Source of the DNA: Rhodovulum visakhapatnamense
GTDB lineage: Bacteria; Pseudomonadota; Alphaproteobacteria; Rhodobacterales; Rhodobacteraceae
DNA: 64,000 nucleotides
Assembly: GCF_004365965.1 (NCBI RefSeq)
Contig: NZ_SOEB01000025.1
Location: forward strand, 1 to 64,000
Reading direction: 5' to 3'
In this document: positions 1 through 7,626 of the stretch, piece after piece
Layout: each line of letters opens with the position of its first letter
How positions within the stretch are numbered: the stretch's first letter is position 1
Notes under the pieces: generated by a model
Told to the model about the DNA's origin: nothing
Databases searched by the model: none
What the model saw: the letters and a program-made list of their open reading frames with translations, nothing else
Translations under genes and position numbers: made by a program

Positions 1-1
1 T

Positions 2-337
2 CAAATCCTGTCGCCCGTCACCCCCGGCAGAAAGCAACGCAAGACCCCGGTCAAATACGACAGACGCCGATACAAGCGTCGCAACCGCATCGAGACCATG
101 TTCGGCAGGCTCAAGGACTGGCGGCGCGTGGCGACACGCTACGATCGCTGTCCCAAGGTGTTCCTCTCAGCGTCGCGAGCGACGCTTGCGATCGCTGTAT
201 CCCTGCTCTGGCGGCGTACGTGGTCGCGGCGCTTCCGTGACGAACTTTCCCCACAGGGCATCCCTCCATTCCTTCGAAAGGACCACACCATCAAAACCAG
301 GGATCGAACAGCTAGGGTTAGGATTCATAACCAGTAG
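2..337 (+). pseudogene. IS5-type transposase, C-terminal remnant
   Basis: The frame is open from the window edge, so the 5' part lies outside. It carries the conserved C-terminal DDE-transposase signature of IS5/IS427-type elements: RNRIETMFGRLKDW followed by RRVATRYDRCPKVFLSA (about 92-172). The usual end of the family (FLSAIALAATV..W) is interrupted just after FLSA by a 16-bp palindrome at 170-185 (GCGTCGC-GA-GCGACGC). Family similarity then fades around 211, although the frame stays open to 337. I read it as a dead fragment. No terminal inverted repeat or target duplication could be recognised. Confidence 0.75.
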
Positions 338-393
338 ATGACGACCGCTGCGAGGGCGATGGCGGAGCCGGGACCTGCGGAGTGGGGCGGATC

Positions 394-420
394 GGAAAAC
401 GATCCGGTGAATCGTTTTCC
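394..420. repeat. Short palindromic insert, copy 1
   Basis: Perfect 10-bp inverted repeat GGAAAACGAT / ATCGTTTTCC with a 7-nt loop (404-410). It sits at the 5' side of the decayed IS481-type transposase. It shares the GGAAAAC core, size and setting with the palindrome at 1173-1200, so the two look like copies of one REP-like or MITE-like family. Confidence 0.65.
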
Positions 421-422
421 CG

Positions 423-1498
423 ACGACCCCCAAGACGGTTGCGAAGCGGCGCGAACAGCAGACGGTCGATGATCGCAAGACCGGCCCTAAGGAGCCACGT
501 TCGACGGTCCTCACTGAGGCCGAGGAGGCGGCCGTCGTCGCGTTTCGGCGCCGCACGCTGCTGCCGCTGGACGACGGCCTCCATGCCCTGCAGCCGTCCA
601 TCCCGCATCTGACACGCTCTGCACCGCAGTGCTGCCTGCAGCGCTGAGCCATTGCGGCGCCATTGGTGCAAGCCCGATGGCGAATGCCTCTCGCGCCTGC
701 CGGACGTCGAGGGCGACAAGCCGAAGCGGTCGGCGTTCAAACGCTGCCCTGTCGGCCCTCGCCAGCGGGTCTCGAACCGATGGCGACCGCGCAGGCTCGA
801 TCCCCATCGACATCGCCGAGGCGCAGACAGCTGAAGGAAAGCCCTTGCTGTTCGCAGGCATCGACCGCACGCGCAAGTTTGCCGTGACCCAGCTCGTCGA
901 GAAAGCGGACGGTAAGACGGCCCGGGAGGTCCTGCAACACATGCTCGAAGCCGTGCCCTATCAGGTCCACACCGTCCTCACCGATCGAGCCATTGGAGCG
1001 CCATTGGTTTGAGAGACAATGGCGAGGGGCATTCAGTTCGCCGAGCAGCCCCGGAACCGGAATAACCGGAATACCGCGTCTTCGCGGCCGATGCGCTTTG
1101 ACATGATCTGCGAGGCAAACGGGATCGAGTACCGGCGGACCACCCCCAACCATCCCGGGAGTTCGGAGGATCGGAAAACAGTCCGGGGGGACTGTTTTCC
1201 CCGGGCGGCGGACAGGTCGAACGGATGCACCGCGCGATCAGGGAGGGTGAAGCGGATCAGGAGAGGCACCAGTGGCGCGTCTTCCCGCTGAACGTCAAAC
1301 GTTTCCACTACGACAGCCACGACCAGCTGCGGACGCACCTCGCGGACTTCTTGGCAGCATGGCAGCTTTCAGCTTCGCGCGCCGCCTCAAGGCCATCGAC
1401 GGGCTCACGCCCTGCGAATACATCTGCAGGCTCCGGACATCAGAGCCGGACAGATTCAGCCTCGACCCGATCCACGAGATGCCGGGACTGAACACCCA
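423..1498 (+). pseudogene. IS481-type transposase, multiply frameshifted
   Basis: An integrase-core (DDE) transposase can be followed piecewise. The N-terminal HTH part (KTVAKRREQ, PKEPRSTVL, LLPLDD) runs from about 430 in frame 3. SRLPDVEGDKPKRS follows near 693-740 in frame 1. The core IDIAEAQTAEGK..LFAGIDRT..FAVTQLVEKAD lies at 807-975 in frame 2. GIQFAEQ and RFDMICEANGIE lie at 1030-1130 in frame 2, VKRFHYDSHDQLRTHLADF at 1297-1350 in frame 1, and ARRLK..DGLTPCEYICR to MPGLNT at 1378-1498 in frame 3. Short insertions near 645-690, 745-800, 984-1024 and 1165-1205 break it, so it cannot make a transposase. Confidence 0.85.
1173..1200. repeat. Short palindromic insert, copy 2
   Basis: Perfect 12-bp inverted repeat GGAAAACAGTCC / GGACTGTTTTCC with a GGGG loop (1185-1188). 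It lies inside the IS481-type transposase remnant between the NHP motif and a GQVERM-like motif, where family members read through, so it is an insertion in the old gene. Confidence 0.7.
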
Positions 1499-1997
1499 GG
1501 AAATCGGCCTCGCCGTCGGCCGATGGCGGTTTTGCCGATGACATGAGTCTCTCCGGCCATCCCGGTTCATGGCGCCTGTCTGGAGTCTCCGGCCGCCCGG
1601 GTCGTTCCTCGGCGGTCCGAAAAGAGCGTCCGTCGCGGGCGACCGTCGGCCCGGACACCAAAGCGGCGGAAATGATCCCTCCCGAAGCCCGGATCGATCC
1701 GAGCAGGAACGCTCGCCGCGGTCGCAGGGAGCTTTCATCCCGCGCCAAACAGGCATGGTCCATAAGGCGATCCCGGGTGCCCGGGCGCGCCGCGTTTCCC
1801 CTCCCGGCCGCCCGGGTCCGAACGTCCCGTCGCAGTGCCTTCGGATAACGGCCCGACCGGGGCTCGATGGCGCCCAAGCGGTTTCGCCCGTCCAGAACGC
1901 CCGGCCAGTTTCGATCCAGGCGCGATGCGGTCGGAGCGGGCTGGCCCTTCCGTCCGGGCTCGGATAAGCACGGGCCGCAAGACGAAGGAGGCGCGCG
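1499..1997. other. Gene-free stretch after the IS remnants
   Basis: About 500 bp of high-GC sequence without a credible gene; the open frames here have no ribosome binding site or family resemblance. The only structure noticed is a repeated CCGGCCGCCCGGGTC near 1588 and 1801. It probably contains the leader of the exporter gene that starts at 1998. Confidence 0.5.
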
Positions 1998-2822
1998 ATG
2001 CCCGACACACTGACGCTTTTGGCCATGCTGGTCCTGTTGCTGGCAATCGGCGCGATCGCGGGCGTACTGGCCGGGCTTCTTGGGGTCGGCGGCGGCATCG
2101 TCCTGGTGACCGCCTTCTTCTATGCCTTCCACAGCCTTGGCTATGACAGCGCCTATCTGATGCAGATCTGCCTGGCGACCTCTCTGGCCACGATCATCGT
2201 GACCTCGACGCGGTCGGTGCTGTCCCATGCCAAGAAGGATGCGGTCGACTGGCAGGTGCTGAAGGGCTGGGCGCCCGGCATCGCGGCTGGCGCGGTGATC
2301 GGGGTGCTCGTCGCGGCTTCGCTGCGGTCGGTGGTGCTGCAAGGGATTTTTGGCGGGCTCGCGATGGCGGTCGGGCTTTACATGGCGCTTGGGCGCAGCG
2401 ACTGGCGGCTTGGCGACACCATGCCCAAAGGCTTCAAGCGGGCGGTTCTGTCCCCGGTCGTGGGCTTCCTGTCGGTGCTGATGGGAATTGGCGGCGGCAG
2501 CTTCGGGGTCCCGCTGATGACGCTTCATGGCGCGCCGATCCATCGCGCGGTGGCGACGGCCTCGGGCTTTGGCGTGCTGATCGCGGTGCCCTCGGTTCTT
2601 GGGTTCTTCTTCGTCCAGATCCCCGACGGCGCGCGGCCGCCCTTCACGCTGGGCGCGGTCAACATCCCGGCCTTTCTGGTCGTCATCGCGATGACGCTGA
2701 TCACGACGCCGCTGGGCGTTAGGATGGCCCATGCGATGGACCCCAAGCCGCTGAAACGGGTCTTCGCGGTCTTCCTGATCCTCGTCGCGGGCAATATGCT
2801 GCGCAAGGCCGCCGGGTTCTGA
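1998..2822 (+). CDS. TauE/SafE family sulfite/sulfonate exporter-like permease
   Basis: A 274-residue integral membrane protein with about eight hydrophobic segments. Two inward repeats begin with the glycine-rich motifs typical of TauE/SafE (DUF81) permeases: GLLGVGGGIV near residue 28 and MGIGGGSFGVP near residue 160. The family exports sulfite, sulfoacetate or other small organic anions, but the substrate cannot be told from sequence. The start is fixed by AAGGAGG seven bases ahead of the ATG. It stands alone between the IS remnants and the cell-wall genes. Confidence 0.85.
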   Translation: MPDTLTLLAMLVLLLAIGAIAGVLAGLLGVGGGIVLVTAFFYAFHSLGYDSAYLMQICLATSLATIIVTSTRSVLSHAKKDAVDWQVLKGWAPGIAAGAVIGVLVAASLRSVVLQGIFGGLAMAVGLYMALGRSDWRLGDTMPKGFKRAVLSPVVGFLSVLMGIGGGSFGVPLMTLHGAPIHRAVATASGFGVLIAVPSVLGFFFVQIPDGARPPFTLGAVNIPAFLVVIAMTLITTPLGVRMAHAMDPKPLKRVFAVFLILVAGNMLRKAAGF

Positions 2823-2898
2823 GCCCCGCGCCGCAAGCGTGGCGAACTCTGCCCGCATGCGCTATGCTGCCCGAAAAGACCGGGGCGATCGGGCAGCT

Positions 2899-4131
2899 AT
2901 GATGGCAATTTCATTGGTTTTTCGCGCGCTGGCCGCGCTTTGGCTGGGGGTCGCCGGTCCCGCGGCGGCCGAGCCGCTGTCGGCGCTGGTGCGGCCCGAT
3001 CTTGCGGCCTCTGCACTTGACGATCTGCCGGGCGGGGGCGTTGCGCTTCGGCTCGATCTCAGCCAGCCGGTGCCCTACCGGGTCTTCACGCTCGAGGCGC
3101 CGCCGCGGCTTGTCGTCGATTTCCGCGAGGTCGACTGGCGCGGGATCAGCACCGCCGCGCTGACCGGCAGCGACCGGGTCAGGGCGGCGCGGGCGGGCAC
3201 GATCCGCCCGGGCTGGTCGCGGCTGGTGCTGGACCTCGCGGCGCCGATGGCGCTGAGCTCGGCCGAGATGCCGCGCGATCCGGTCTCGGGCCGGGCCCGC
3301 CTGACGGTGCAGCTTGGCCCGGCCGATCGCGCGCGGGCGGCTTTGGCCGGCCCGCCCGCCCAGACCGCGCTTTGGGGCCTGCCCGCGCCCGAGCCGCTGC
3401 CGCCGCCGCCCCGCCGCAACGATGGCAGCCGCCCGTTGCGGGTGGTCATCGATCCCGGCCATGGCGGCATCGATCCGGGGGCCGAGCGCGCCGGGATCAG
3501 CGAGGCGAGCCTGATGCTGAGCTTCGGCAAGGAACTGGCCGAGGCGCTGGCCCGGGCCGGGTTCGACCCGGTGCTGACCCGCGCCGAGGATGTCTTCGTG
3601 CCGCTGGAAACCCGGATCGACATCGCCCGCGCCGCCCGCGCCGATCTGTTCCTGTCGCTGCATGCCGATGCGCTGGCCGATGGCTATGCCTCGGGCGCCA
3701 CGGTCTACACCCTGTCGGACACCGCGACCGACAGGGCTTCGGCGCAACTGGCCGAACGCCACGACCGCGACGCGCTGCTGGCCGGGGTCGATCTCAGCGA
3801 CAAGGACGACGTCATCGCGGGCGTTCTGATGGACCTCGCGCGCACCGATACCCAGCCCCGGTCGGAACGGCTGGCCGAGGCCATCGTCGCCGGGCTCGGC
3901 GCCCATGTCGGCCAGCTTTACAAGACGCCGCACATGTCGGCGGCGTTTTCGGTGCTGAAGGCGCCCGACATCCCGTCGGTGCTGATCGAGATGGGGTTCC
4001 TGTCCTCGCGCGATGACCGCGAGAACCTGACCTCGCCCGACTGGCGCGCGCGGGCGGCGGCCGGGATAGTCGAGGCCCTGCGCGCCTGGGCCGAAACCGA
4101 TGCCGCCGAGGCCGCGCTGTTGCGCCGCTAG
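2899..4131 (+). CDS. amiC: N-acetylmuramoyl-L-alanine amidase (AMIN + Amidase_3)
   Basis: Periplasmic zinc amidase that removes stem peptides from peptidoglycan, normally at division. A signal peptide (MMAISLVFRALAALWLGVAGPAAA) is followed by an AMIN domain (about residues 30-135), a proline-rich linker and an Amidase_3 domain from about residue 180. Zinc ligands are visible: His in DPGHGG, Glu in GISEASL and His in LSLHADA. The catalytic Glu is in LIEMGFL. The open frame extends to 2839, but the signal peptide points to 2899 (2902 is also possible). It lies 19 bp ahead of a lytic transglycosylase and near PBP1A, a cell-wall cluster. Confidence 0.9.
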   Translation: MMAISLVFRALAALWLGVAGPAAAEPLSALVRPDLAASALDDLPGGGVALRLDLSQPVPYRVFTLEAPPRLVVDFREVDWRGISTAALTGSDRVRAARAGTIRPGWSRLVLDLAAPMALSSAEMPRDPVSGRARLTVQLGPADRARAALAGPPAQTALWGLPAPEPLPPPPRRNDGSRPLRVVIDPGHGGIDPGAERAGISEASLMLSFGKELAEALARAGFDPVLTRAEDVFVPLETRIDIARAARADLFLSLHADALADGYASGATVYTLSDTATDRASAQLAERHDRDALLAGVDLSDKDDVIAGVLMDLARTDTQPRSERLAEAIVAGLGAHVGQLYKTPHMSAAFSVLKAPDIPSVLIEMGFLSSRDDRENLTSPDWRARAAAGIVEALRAWAETDAAEAALLRR

Positions 4132-4150
4132 GCCGGGGACAGGAGACCCG

Positions 4151-5401
4151 ATGCCCGCCGTGATCCGAACCGTCCTTCTGGTGCTGATGCTGATGGCCAT
4201 GCCTTTTGCGGCGGTGGCGCAACCGGTCGACCGGGCGGCGGTCGAGCGGCAGTTCCGCACCTGGCTCGACACCCGGATCTGGCCGCGCGCCCGGGCCGAG
4301 GGCGTGTCGCGCACCACCTTCGAGACGGCGTTTTCCGGGGTGCGGCTGGACTGGGATCTGCCCGATCTGGTGCCGCCGGGTCAGGCCGCTGCACCCGGAC
4401 CGCAGCGCCAGGCCGAATTCGGCGCGCCCGCCGCCTATTTCGACGAGGGCGGGTTGCGGAGCGCGGCGACCACCGGGCGGCAGATGGCGGTGCGCCAGGC
4501 CGGGGCGCTGACGGCTGCCGAACGCGTGACCGGTGTGCCCGGCCGGATCGTGCTGGCGATCTGGAGCCGGGAAAGCGCCTATGGACGCGCGCCGATCCGC
4601 CATGACCTCTTTCGCGTCCTCGGCACCAAGGGCTTCATGTCGACCCGCGCCGACTATTTCGCGGACGAACTCGTGGCCGCGCTGAAAATTGCCCAGGCCC
4701 GGCCGGTGCCGCTTGAACAGATGAAAAGCAGCTGGGCGGGGGCGATGGGTCAGCCGCAATTCATGCCCTCGTCCTATCTGGCCCATGCCACGGATGGCGA
4801 TGGCGACGGGCGCGCCGATATCTGGCGCTCGGGCCCCGATACGGTCGCCTCGATCGCGACGTATCTGGCCCGGCATGGCTGGCAGGCCGGGCGCGACTGG
4901 GGCTTCGAGGTGCGGGTGCCTGCGTCGGTGTCCTGCACGCTGGAAGGGCCCGACCGGGGCCAAAGCATCGCCGACTGGCAGGCTTTGGGCGTGTCCCGCG
5001 TGTCGGGCCGCCCCTTCCCCGAGCACGAGCGCCGGGGTGAGGGCTTTCTGATGATGCCCGCCGGGCGGCATGGCCCGGCCTTTCTGGTCACGCCCAATTT
5101 CTACGTGCTCAAGGCCTATAACATGAGCGACCTTTACGCGCTTTACGTGGGCCATCTGGGCGACCGGATCGGCTTTGGCTCGGGCGGTTTTTCCGCGCGC
5201 TGGGCGGCCCTGGGCCGGCTGGACCGGGCCGAGATCGCCACGATCCAGCGCGCGCTTGAGGCGCGCGGGCGCGATGTCGGCGGGGTCGACGGGCTGCCGG
5301 GGTTCAAGACCCGGCGCGAGATCGGCCGCTGGCAGGAAAGCGCGGGCCGCCCCGCGACCTGCTTTCCCGAGCCGGGGATGGGGGCTGCGCTGGGGCGTTG
5401 A
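4151..5401 (+). CDS. Lytic murein transglycosylase, MltB family
   Basis: A 416-residue exported enzyme that cleaves the MurNAc-GlcNAc bond to form 1,6-anhydro ends. Signal peptide MPAVIRTVLLVLMLMAMPFAAVAQ, then an SLT_2/MltB catalytic domain with the catalytic Glu in the IWSRESAYG motif and the AMGQPQFMPSSY and DGDGDGRADIW stretches typical of the family. A C-terminal peptidoglycan-binding domain (about residues 350-400, IQRALEARGRDVGGVDGLPG) follows. The start has AGGAGA seven bases upstream. It is probably co-transcribed with the amidase 19 bp upstream. Confidence 0.9.
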   Translation: MPAVIRTVLLVLMLMAMPFAAVAQPVDRAAVERQFRTWLDTRIWPRARAEGVSRTTFETAFSGVRLDWDLPDLVPPGQAAAPGPQRQAEFGAPAAYFDEGGLRSAATTGRQMAVRQAGALTAAERVTGVPGRIVLAIWSRESAYGRAPIRHDLFRVLGTKGFMSTRADYFADELVAALKIAQARPVPLEQMKSSWAGAMGQPQFMPSSYLAHATDGDGDGRADIWRSGPDTVASIATYLARHGWQAGRDWGFEVRVPASVSCTLEGPDRGQSIADWQALGVSRVSGRPFPEHERRGEGFLMMPAGRHGPAFLVTPNFYVLKAYNMSDLYALYVGHLGDRIGFGSGGFSARWAALGRLDRAEIATIQRALEARGRDVGGVDGLPGFKTRREIGRWQESAGRPATCFPEPGMGAALGR

Positions 5402-5490
5402 CGCCTTGGCTGGCGCTTGACAGCGGCGGCCTCGCGCGCTGATCCTTGCATCCGATTTTAGACGGTTTCGAATAGTACGAGGGTTTGGCC

Positions 5491-7488
5491 ATGAGGCATT
5501 TTCTGCCTGCGTTTGCCGTGTGTCTGGCCGGGTCGGCCGCGGCGCAGGGCGACGATCCGGGGCGGCTCGATCCCGCCGTGCTCATCGAGAAGTTCAGCAT
5601 CGCCCGTCCTGAACCCGACGACCGGACGCGGCCCGTCCCGCGGCCCGCGCTTCGCGTGGAACCGGCGCTTGAACGGCGGGCCGAGGACCTGCGGCCGGGG
5701 CCGCTGCGCGCGGCCGGGGTGGTCCGCAGCGGCACGGCCGAGGCGGGCTTCGTGACGGGCGAGCTGATCCTCGTGGCGGATAGCCCGACCGAGGCCAAGG
5801 CGGTGGCGGCGCGGATCGGGACCCCGATCGGCGCGCCCTTGCGGCTGACCGCGGGCACGCCCGAGGGCCGCACGCTCAGCGTCCTGCGGGTGCGGCACGA
5901 CCCCCGGCGGCCGCCCGATGATGCGGTCTTCGACCGGGTCGAGGCGGCGTCCCCCCACCGGTTCACCCGGGTCTACGAGGTGTCCTCCGAGGCTGCGCGG
6001 GACACGCTGACCGCCGCGCTCGCGCTGCAGCTGGCGGGCGAGGTCTCGGTCGGGCTGAACTGGATCTTCGAGCCGGTGGCGCTTGACAACGAGATCCTGC
6101 TGGAGGGCGTCACCCCCGCCGGGGCGGGCTTCGTCAACCCGTTCGATCTGCCCTATCTCAACGGCGAGGGCGCGGCGCGGATCGGGGTGACCGGCGCCTG
6201 GCATCTGCTGAAGGCGGCGGGTCTTCCGGACGATACCGGCCGTGCGACGGCCGCCAGCCGGATTCCGCTCGCGGTGATCGATCAGGGGTTTCACGACGCG
6301 CTCGATCTTTCGATGCCCGATCCGCGGGGCGCCGCGGCGGGCAGGCCCGGCGGCCGGGCCTGCGCGGGGGGCGCGGCCTGTCCCTGGCATGGCTCGCATG
6401 TGGCCGAGATCATGGCGGCGCCGATCGGCAACATGCGCGCCGTGGCCGGTCCGGCAGGGCCGGTGGCGGGCCCGGTCGAACTGCAGACCCTCGACGGGTT
6501 CGAAAGCTGGTCCCTTCTGGCCTGGATCGCGGACAGGACCGCGCCCGGTGCAGCGGCCGTGCCCCGCGTGGTGAACATGAGCTTTGCCGCCACCGTGCCC
6601 GATCTCTGGGCCTGGTCGACGGTGGCGCTCGATCTGGGGATCGCGGCGCTCGACCGGGCCGGAACGCTGGCGGTCGCGGCGGCGGGCAATGACCGGGCCG
6701 ATATCGACGCGGTGCGCTGTGTCGAGGGCGGGGCGGGCGCGTGCCATGAAACCGCCCGGCGCGTTCCTTGCGAACTGACGGGTGTGGTCTGCGTCGGCGC
6801 GCTGGGCTAGGACGATGTGCGGATCGCCGGGTTCTCGGCTGCGGGCGCTTTGCCCGGCACGCCGGGGCAGGACGGCGACAGCATCGACATCTACGCGCCC
6901 GGGGTGGCGATCCTGGCCGGGGCCGATCCGGGCGCGGGCACGTCGCCGCCCGCGCAGGGCTGGACGCAGGCGGTTTCGGGCAGTTCCGTCGCGGCGCCGC
7001 TGGTGGCGGGGGTGGCCGCGCTGATCGCTGCGGCCGATCCGGGGCTGGGCGCGGATGCGCTGCGCGGCCTTCTGCTGAAGGGCGCCTGGTCCGGGGCCAC
7101 CGACCTGCCGCCCGGGCAGGCGCCCGATCCGCGGCTCGGCCGGTTCCTGAACGCCGAGCGTCCGGTCCGGCAGGCGCTGGCCGCGCGCTTTTCGGGAACC
7201 GATTTCCCGCCGCTGGTCGAGATCGTGCGCCCGCGCCCGGGTCTTGGCATGCCCGCGGTGCAGATGGGCAGCAGGCTGGACGTCGAGGCCCGCGCCGTCG
7301 ATGTCGAGGAGGGCATCGGCTGCTGTGCGCCGCGCTGGACGGTCGACGGGCTGGCGCGGTCCGACCTGAGCGGCCCCCGGGTCGGGATCGTGCTGGAGCA
7401 AAACCGCACCTACGAAATCGGCGTTACCGTCACCGATGGCGCGGGCCAGACCGCCAGCGACACGATGGCCGTGCGCGCCCGTCCCTGA
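5491..7488 (+). pseudogene. S8 (subtilisin-like) serine protease, split by an in-frame amber codon
   Basis: One continuous frame reads a secreted subtilase. It has a signal peptide (MRHFLPAFAVCLAGSAAAQ), a prodomain-like N-terminus, Asp264 in LAVIDQG, His300 in WHGSHV, the oxyanion Asn in AAAGND near 402, and Ser499 in SGSSVAAP. A TAG at 6808-6810 (codon 440) cuts the frame between the Asn motif and the Ser motif, with no frameshift. Without readthrough the product lacks the nucleophile. The part after the stop (6817-7488) could start at an ATG or GTG but would be inactive alone. The rest is well preserved, so the lesion is recent, a sequencing error, or read through. Confidence 0.8.
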
Positions 7489-7567
7489 GCGGCGGGGCGG
7501 GGGCCCGACCTCCCGCCGATGTGACCTCGGGGACCGGCCGCGCGGCGCCGATCCGGGGCTCTTGCTT

Positions 7568-7596
7568 TTGACCCGCCCGGTCCGAAGCCCTATAGA
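7568..7596 (+). promoter_or_regulatory. Candidate sigma-70 promoter of the PBP1A gene
   Basis: TTGACC at 7568-7573 and TATAGA at 7591-7596, separated by exactly 17 bp and ending 30 bp ahead of the start codon. It is a good match to the housekeeping consensus in an otherwise very GC-rich intergenic region. Confidence 0.65.
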
Positions 7597-7626
7597 GAGC
7601 GGATAACGGCACAGAGGCACGCGCGG

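Noticed and set aside
1543-1967. Open frames after the IS remnants
   Set aside because: No ribosome binding site, strongly Arg/Pro-biased and no resemblance to known proteins.
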